Part shown: in pieces, positions 61,101 to 64,000 of the stretch
Position numbering within the stretch: position 1 is the first letter of the stretch
How the letters are laid out: each line of letters opens with the position of its first letter
Assembly (NCBI GenBank): GCA_021292105.1
Contig: CM037869.1
Coordinates: 47,988,077-48,052,076 of the forward strand
Source of the DNA: Anadara kagoshimensis
Taxonomy: Eukaryota > Mollusca > Bivalvia > Arcoida > Arcidae
DNA length: 64,000 bases
Reading direction: 5' to 3'
Translations under genes and position numbers: made by a program
Notes under the pieces: generated by a model
Told to the model about the DNA's origin: nothing
Databases searched by the model: none
Seen by the model: the letters and a program-made list of their open reading frames with translations, nothing else

Positions 61101-61791
61101 ACACTGGCCTTCTTTCATATTGAATTGAGGAAGTTGATATTTCACTAAAAACACAAGACTAGAAAACGATTTCAATTCAAACTTCCAGGAATTACTCGAT
61201 TTTTTTTTTAAAAATAAAAAGTTTTACCTGGCAACCATACGGTTGTAATTTTAACTTCAAAATTGTACAACTTACGCCAAAATTGTAAGGGTAAGCAAGT
61301 ATATAAAATGTGCAAGGAACATTGAATTCAATAGGTCTTTTCAGACTGTCTGACAGAATGAATTTGGGTCAAAAGTGTTCACAAAAATTAGGAATGATTA
61401 AACGATTTGGACAGCAACAAAACTCCCAGTTTCAAAATATTAGCATTAGTCTTTTGACCGAGACCAGTAAAGTTCTTGGTTACGAAATAACTTGACTATG
61501 ATCCAAAGATTTGTACCACCGGAAACCTGATACATGTAGCCCATATGGCGGTATCACTGGTACAACATTTCATACCGGTAAAATACCATTTTTATTGGTA
61601 TATTGTTACAGCCCTAAAACAAACATATGAATCAACCATTTTACCTGGTACTGATGAATATTTTGACTAACAGTAGATACTGGGGTGGAAATGTGTGCTG
61701 GTGGCCTTGTTGTAAATGACTGTTGAGGCCGACTTGTAGGATTTGAACCCTGGTCGTCATGACGACGTTCTCCGCTGCTTTGGCTACTCAT
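39771..61791 (-). CDS. SAP130: SAP130, Sin3A-associated protein 130, 18 coding exons
   Basis: Subunit of the nuclear Sin3/histone deacetylase corepressor complex, where it bridges Sin3 and HDAC and stabilises assembly. I assembled coding exons (minus strand) with GT/AG borders and matching phases: 61645-61791, 60336-60447, 59421-59627, 57912-58137, 56794-57029, 56168-56290, 54858-55173, 53376-53509, 52338-52522, 51668-51935, 50040-50168, 46318-46427, 45110-45194, 44154-44266, 43591-43725, 42157-42260, 40700-40822, 39771-39920. The sum is 2,903 nt, or about 967 aa with one base restored in exon 9 (human protein roughly 1,050 aa). Family landmarks: a long Ser/Thr/Pro-rich N-terminal half, ASPRPSILRKR, SPRKKPRKQ, an acidic SSSDEDDEE stretch, WKPKHNHFLRYTDVK, and a C-terminal coiled coil. 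Introns are rich in repeats. Confidence 0.9.
40080..40630. repeat. 46-bp minisatellite in SAP130 intron 17
   Basis: About twelve copies of a roughly 46-bp unit containing GATTGTGATTTGAACATGGA and CCAGTATRTTTGTGA. It lies between exons 17 and 18. Confidence 0.85.
40700..40822 (-). CDS. SAP130: SAP130 coding exon 17
   Basis: Phase 0 to phase 0. Encodes TELEKTLFSKVSTIQ and a polar linker ending in HELTQ; continues the C-terminal helical region. Confidence 0.85.
41375..41609 (-). pseudogene. Truncated duplicate of SAP130 exon 15 and its upstream intron
   Basis: From 41,397 to about 41,609 the sequence matches 43,661-43,839. It includes the acceptor (TTTTTCAG at 41462 onward) and the first part of exon 15 (EYVDEDGIRWTLDNVWPN). 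Homology breaks inside the exon; reading on gives a stop at 41375-41377. It needs phase 1 input, so it could follow exon 14 or 15 as an alternative terminal exon but not exon 16 (phase 0). Confidence 0.75.
42157..42260 (-). CDS. SAP130: SAP130 coding exon 16
   Basis: Phase 1 to phase 0. Encodes GWKLYHMAAQLEDL, aligning with GWRVHHVAEQMDDL of vertebrates. Confidence 0.9.
43591..43725 (-). CDS. SAP130: SAP130 coding exon 15
   Basis: Phase 1 to phase 1. Encodes SWKPKHNHFLRYTDVKPK, almost the vertebrate EWKPKHNYFLRFTDVKK, in the conserved C-terminal Sin3-binding region. A truncated duplicate lies at 41,397-41,461. Confidence 0.92.
44154..44266 (-). CDS. SAP130: SAP130 coding exon 14
   Basis: Phase 2 to phase 1. 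Acidic (SSSDEDDEEVEK) followed by a second candidate sumoylation motif, IIKQELRD. Confidence 0.85.
44290..44470 (-). mobile_element. MITE family 1 copy in SAP130 intron
   Basis: Minus-oriented copy ending GACAGGTTTGACTGTA, with the complementary end mutated (TACTGTCCAACCTGT). It lies just upstream of exon 14. Confidence 0.65.
44690..45090. repeat. 59-bp minisatellite in SAP130 intron 13
   Basis: Six to seven copies of a unit with GCCCTGACAACATATGATAA and CCTCGGACCTGGG, ending about 20 bp from the donor of exon 13. Confidence 0.85.
45110..45194 (-). CDS. SAP130: SAP130 coding exon 13
   Basis: Phase 1 to phase 2. Ends EASPRKKPRKQLL, matching the basic TPRKKPRKQQ patch of vertebrate SAP130, a probable nuclear localisation signal. 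Confidence 0.9.
46318..46427 (-). CDS. SAP130: SAP130 coding exon 12
   Basis: Phase 2 to phase 1. Contains a candidate sumoylation motif IKQEPPD within STDLKIKQEPPDNLEN (psi-K-x-E). Confidence 0.82.
46450..49722 (+). mobile_element. Helitron-like element interrupted by a nested relative
   Basis: Outer head AACAAGAGGCCCATGGGCCT at 46450 and outer 3' hairpin at 49688-49718 (AGCTCATCTGAGCC, TTT, GGCTCAGGTGAGCT). Inside lie a second head at 47322 and a second 3' hairpin at 49154-49184, so one element has inserted into another. There is no target-site duplication I can see and no coding capacity. Terminal hairpin plus internal tandem repeats fits non-autonomous Helitron/Helentron or 'pearl'-type bivalve elements; that assignment is inference. 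Confidence 0.6.
47322..49192 (+). mobile_element. Inner Helitron-like element with 145-bp repeats
   Basis: Contains about eight tandem copies of a 144-146 bp unit (one shortened to about 120) centred on CTGTGACCTTGACCTTTGAA, then a unique segment with a GACGACGACGATGACGACGA run and the closing hairpin. Confidence 0.65.
49900..50033 (+). repeat. Diverged partial retrozyme monomer in SAP130 intron 11
   Basis: Matches about 130 bp of the 339-bp monomer, from the TTTGGTAAAAT part through the ribozyme to AATATGTAA, with scattered substitutions and small deletions. The rest of the monomer is missing. Confidence 0.85.
49970..50015 (+). ncRNA. Hammerhead ribozyme, diverged intronic copy
   Basis: Stem I AGCACTA/TAGTGTT (one G-U), core CTGACGA (position 7 is tolerant), stem II GGAAT/ATTCT (one G-U) with TGT loop, GAAA, stem III AC/GT with AGCA loop, C17 at 50008. 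No invariant core base is lost. It is antisense to SAP130, so it would act only in a + strand transcript. Confidence 0.85.
50040..50168 (-). CDS. SAP130: SAP130 coding exon 11
   Basis: Phase 2 to phase 2, donor CTGG|GTAAGT. Encodes MDRHSPRPDSRTD and TSSPKTPATPAG. A hammerhead ribozyme sequence begins 24 bp beyond its donor, on the opposite strand. Confidence 0.88.
50336..51510 (+). mobile_element. Element with 168-169 bp tandem repeats
   Basis: Begins ACAAGAGCACCGCCGAGCGG and ends in a palindromic CCCGTCATATGACGGG followed by CGTATAAAA. Between are five good copies and one decayed copy of a 168-169 bp unit with GGGGCATAACTCCTC. Same architecture as the Helitron-like elements, different termini. 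Lies in SAP130 intron 10. Confidence 0.7.
51668..51935 (-). CDS. SAP130: SAP130 coding exon 10
   Basis: Phase 1 to phase 2. Carries the family hallmark NASPRPSILRKR, near-identical to SSPRPSILRKK of vertebrates, after a QQQQHS stretch. Confidence 0.9.
52338..52522 (-). CDS. SAP130: SAP130 coding exon 9, with an apparent -1 frameshift
   Basis: Enters in phase 1 (IPSQTPNLAATLQ... AAAVRFNSMQ, similar to VHLNPMQ of vertebrates). Read straight through it would turn His-rich and leave in phase 0. The next exon needs phase 1, and the -1 frame of the second half gives typical serine-rich SAP130 sequence (SLSGVHSPFTTSSVSSSSE). One base is therefore missing between about 52,338 and 52,434, possibly in the AAA of CAAATG. 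Confidence 0.75.
52564..53000. mobile_element. MITE with CAGGGTTCGTAC ends (family 2, copy 1)
   Basis: 437 bp bounded by CAGGGTTCGTAC and GTATGAACCCTG, with TTTAAGGACTTTT motifs inside both ends. hAT-like termini by appearance; no clear target-site duplication. Confidence 0.65.
53376..53509 (-). CDS. SAP130: SAP130 coding exon 8
   Basis: Phase 2 to phase 1. Encodes GIPYAMPYLIPADYQLMYQ, matching the aromatic/proline segment in the middle of SAP130 proteins. Confidence 0.85.
53688..54063 (+). mobile_element. SINE with 11-bp target-site duplication in SAP130 intron 7
   Basis: Flanked by CATTATTTTCT at 53677-53687 and 54064-54074. The tRNA-like head has A box TGGCCTAATGGATAAG and B box GTTCGAGTCCC. 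It ends in a GACGTTAGGCAAC motif and an AACC-type tail. Lack of a matching acceptor stem argues against a functional tRNA gene. Confidence 0.8.
54511..54688 (+). mobile_element. MITE family 1 copy in SAP130 intron 7
   Basis: Ends TACAATCAAACCTG and CAAGTTTGACTGTA, internal motifs shared with 10611-10776. Confidence 0.65.
54858..55173 (-). CDS. SAP130: SAP130 coding exon 7
   Basis: Phase 1 to phase 2. Largest exon, with a QQQ run, TPVTTVMTSSIPIS and a basic end (VDSRSDR). Confidence 0.85.
55466..55852. mobile_element. MITE family 2, copy 2
   Basis: 387 bp with ends CAGGGTTCGTAC and GTACGAACCCTG, a perfect 12-bp inverted repeat, flanked by TTTCA on both sides (55461-55465, 55853-55857). Lies in SAP130 intron 6. 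Confidence 0.75.
55918..56064. repeat. 24-bp minisatellite
   Basis: Six copies of CTTGAATGTTTTATTTTCATG-type 24-bp units in SAP130 intron 6. Confidence 0.9.
56168..56290 (-). CDS. SAP130: SAP130 coding exon 6
   Basis: Phase 1 to phase 1, donor GTTG|GTATGT. Threonine/serine-rich (TMSTSVTTVATTNASITS). Confidence 0.8.
56794..57029 (-). CDS. SAP130: SAP130 coding exon 5
   Basis: Phase 2 to phase 1. Contains ITLPAPRTSSEM and KPIITHQPPKQIHM, the latter similar to histidine-containing stretches of vertebrate SAP130. Confidence 0.85.
57184..57645 (+). mobile_element. Short Helitron-like or related element
   Basis: Begins AACAAGAGGCC and ends CCAGTTAAGCTAAAAG, echoing the heads and tails of the larger elements, without tandem repeats. 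Confidence 0.4.
57912..58137 (-). CDS. SAP130: SAP130 coding exon 4
   Basis: Phase 1 to phase 2. Contains RSSHPGLPNTVHG and SVSPVVSISASPVP; proline/serine-rich low-complexity sequence typical of this part of the protein. Confidence 0.82.
59421..59627 (-). CDS. SAP130: SAP130 coding exon 3
   Basis: Phase 1 to phase 1. Serine/threonine-rich (TTTPSSTSSSTSS) ending HLPRG, which resembles a conserved HLPRG motif in vertebrate SAP130. Confidence 0.85.
59980..60188. mobile_element. MITE with TACTGTAAAGGGG ends
   Basis: 209 bp with inverted ends TACTGTAAAGGGG and CCCCTTTACAGTA and palindromic GTGAAAATTTTC motifs internally. Lies in SAP130 intron 2. Confidence 0.7.
60336..60447 (-). CDS. SAP130: SAP130 coding exon 2
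   Basis: Enters in phase 0, leaves in phase 1. Encodes TLSKTLARTPLQ... with proline and valine-rich sequence (VVPPAHSSVV). Confidence 0.8.
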
Positions 61792-61801
61792 TTTGGTAAA
61801 G
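61645..61801 (-). CDS. SAP130: SAP130 exon with start codon
   Basis: ATG at 61789-61791 (MSSQSSGERR), phase 0 donor TACCAG|GTAAAA. Ten untranslated bases precede the ATG, up to an acceptor TTTCAG|CTTTACC, so a noncoding exon must lie upstream. Confidence 0.85.
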
Positions 61802-63289
61802 CTGAAATTTTATAACATTAAATAAAGGTACAGAAGTGAAAGATCTGATCATCAGTTGTAAACATTTCAGATGTTCTCTTTGTTTAAATATTTTTACCCT
61901 AAATTAAAATTTGAGGTTTATATGTTTGTATTTTATTTTGTAATGCCTAATGGAGTTTTACACTCCAATTAAATATATTGAGGTAGTCACTCAATCATCA
62001 ATGGATGGTGGAAGAATCTGGAGTGTCTTGAGAAAACCATTACTTTCTGCATGCATAAACATTTTCTTACACTAGGATCTGTTTTGAGAGGATTCCAACT
62101 TAAGCGGGGAGACATGCTGTGATCTATTAATGTATGCTTCAGACCACCCAGTCTCTGTCACCAAGGCCCTTGTTTATTCATAGTTGAGAAAAACCATGAC
62201 AAATAGGATCACTGCAGTAGCTCAGTTTGCAAGGTAATGTTAAGTACTGTTTTATTTTGAAAATTTTAATAATTTGCTTATATTAGTTTCACCTAATTGT
62301 TAAGGGAGCACTCTATTAATAATTTCATTTAAAAAGATATCCTATAGGTGAGACAGTAATAACAACTCTTAACCTGTACATAGTAATACGACAACATGTA
62401 AAGTCAGTGTGTTCGTGACAGTGAACTACACGTCATTTCCATAGAAAATCAGCTAAAAAAATCTGAATGCGCATCTGCGATTGTCATTCATTATATCTGT
62501 AGAGCGGAAATGTTGGCGCTATGGGTATTTTACAAGACAAAAAGTGGCTATGTTTACATAGCGATGTCCTTAGGCTTAGTGACGTTTTATGTCATATGTG
62601 CGACATGTTTAAAAATCCCCATAGTGGCAATGTTTTACTCTGTGCAGAAATATTCTACCCTTATCATGGATGCATATACAAATTTCCTGTTAAGACTAGG
62701 TACAAGTGAGTGAAAAATACTGGTTACTTCAAATTTATTTCGTTTTCTATGTAAATAAAGTGTTATTCACAGTTACAGCATGGGTTTCTTGAATCAGATC
62801 CTTCAGTTTCAACATCCAAGTTGTCCAGCTTAAGTCTCCGATTAACACCCATATTTGGTGATGACTGTCAGACTCTATTGTCTCCGTAGACCTGGTCAAT
62901 AGGCTTTCCTTGATACAAGCACTTGGCACCAACATTACATGTACCGGAAGTTGCATTATGAGTGTTTTGAAACAACCCCTCCGAGTCCGATGACTCGTTC
63001 TTCTTTCACTCCAAAATCCCGGGGCTCAATAATTCAGCATTACACTTCCAGGAATTCTCCCTAGTACTATAAATATTGTATCCCTATATTTAAATATCCT
63101 AAAATGTTTACAATCGACGCATATCTACAAGAAATTGTAATCACTTTCGGTCTTCTACGTATCACCTCTCGTGTAAAATATTGATACAAAATTGCCAGAC
63201 GTTTAAATGTTTTGAAATCGAGCTTGATACATTATCAACTCTAAACATGAAGACCCGACACAAAAATATTTTAAAACTGTAAATCTTAC

Positions 63290-63430
63290 CATGTTTTGGA
63301 ACGTGTTACAATGGGGAAATTTTAAAATTGTCTTCATTCGTTTGCGAGTTCCGAGTATGTTTTCGTTCTTCGAGGTCAAACAAGCCTCCAATCGGCGGTT
63401 TGTAAAATGCGCGCCGATTGGTTGAAAAAT
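63290..63430 (-). promoter_or_regulatory. SAP130: Probable SAP130 promoter and noncoding first exon
   Basis: On the minus strand a strong donor (CATG|GTAAGA, exon edge 63290) lies below an inverted pair of CCAAT boxes (CCAATCGGCG at about 63,391 and its inverse CGCCGATTGG ending near 63,421) around a TGCGCGCC core. Two NF-Y-type sites and no TATA box would suit a housekeeping chromatin gene. It pairs in principle with the acceptor before the start codon at 61,801. Inferred from sequence only. Confidence 0.45.
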
Positions 63431-64000
63431 CACATGACTAGCACCTGTTCTAAACTATGTCCATACGGTGTGTGTCTCCATTTGGTCTTTTTCTCCAAAT
63501 TTAGTAAAATATAGTATCGGGCGTGAAAATAAATGTCTATATTTTGTTTTCATTTGTACTCATTATTGATTTGTAAAATGACACCGACCATCACAGGTAT
63601 AAATCAATCATAACCTAAAAATAGGTTAGTAGAACACTAATTTCTTCTCTCTATCCATTCATAAGAACCGTTACTAGGACACGCCGTGCATAATGAAAGA
63701 CTAATCTTAGGGTGTTTAATAATAGACAATTTTTGTGCATGAGAAGAATGAATTCCATTTTACCCTCCACTAAATTCTGAAAAGTCAAAAATGACAGAAT
63801 CCACTTAAAAAAATTATATTAAACGGGGATTCGTTACAAATGGAATCCTATCATGCAGACAGCGCTTTCAAGAATAGAAGACGGTGTCGGTTTGTATCTA
63901 CAGGACCAATGCAACAAAACACTAATATTTTACTAAATAAATTTATGAAATACGCACAAAAAATGAATATAACATGACTGACATGCAAAATAAAAGGAGA
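63431..64000. other. Upstream flank of SAP130
   Basis: AT-rich sequence with no reading frame, repeat family or RNA I can support. Confidence 0.5.

Noticed and set aside
62510-62713. 67-aa hydrophobic + strand frame followed by a GTGAGT donor-like site
   Set aside because: It would lie in the first SAP130 intron on the other strand; one membrane-like segment and one donor are not enough to call a gene.

Overview
This is eukaryotic, AT-rich DNA with abundant microsatellites, tRNA-derived SINEs, MITE-like elements and elements opening with AACAAGAGGCCCATGGGCCT and closing with a GGCTCAGGTGAGCT hairpin. That repertoire, plus tandem TRIM-like B-box genes, points to a bivalve mollusc (oyster or scallop type; species not determinable from this window).

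Left part (1-36,930). After a repeat-rich flank (1-3,436) comes a direct tandem triplication, units A (3437-15690), B (15691-27887) and C (27888 to about 36,928). Each unit has a TATA box, a short noncoding exon, a repeat-filled 5'-UTR intron, a second exon with a decoy upstream ORF and an uninterrupted B-box/coiled-coil/propeller gene (553 aa in A and C), then a G-rich minisatellite running up to a conserved AATAAA. B and C are almost identical over about 8.1-8.5 kb at a 12.2-kb offset. The B gene carries two 1-base deletions. Unit-specific insertions (a foldback element in A, a composite SINE in B and C, a ribozyme-bearing retroposon in B, a palindrome in C) have empty or near-empty counterparts in the other units, so the array is an internal record of insertion history.

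The most striking object is at 23,091-25,318 in unit B: 4.85 head-to-tail copies of a 339-bp monomer, identical by eye. Each of the five ribozyme regions encodes a complete type I hammerhead ribozyme on the + strand. The array is followed by unique sequence, an AATAAA and a 30-base poly(A), and the whole is flanked by a 14-15 bp target-site duplication. Units A and C hold the empty site. This looks like a metazoan retrozyme multimer that was polyadenylated and inserted by target-primed reverse transcription. A diverged but structurally intact hammerhead of the same family sits at 49,970-50,015, antisense in an intron of the neighbouring gene, 24 bp from a splice donor.

Right part (39,771 to about 63,430, minus strand). 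One large gene, SAP130 (Sin3A-associated protein 130, a subunit of the Sin3/HDAC corepressor complex), was reconstructed as 18 coding exons with matching intron phases, totalling about 967 aa once one missing base in exon 9 is allowed for. A probable noncoding first exon ends at 63,290 below an inverted pair of CCAAT boxes. Its introns hold nested Helitron-like elements, MITEs, a SINE with an 11-bp target-site duplication, several minisatellites and a truncated duplicate of exon 15. The stretch 36,930-39,770 between array and SAP130 shows no gene I can support.
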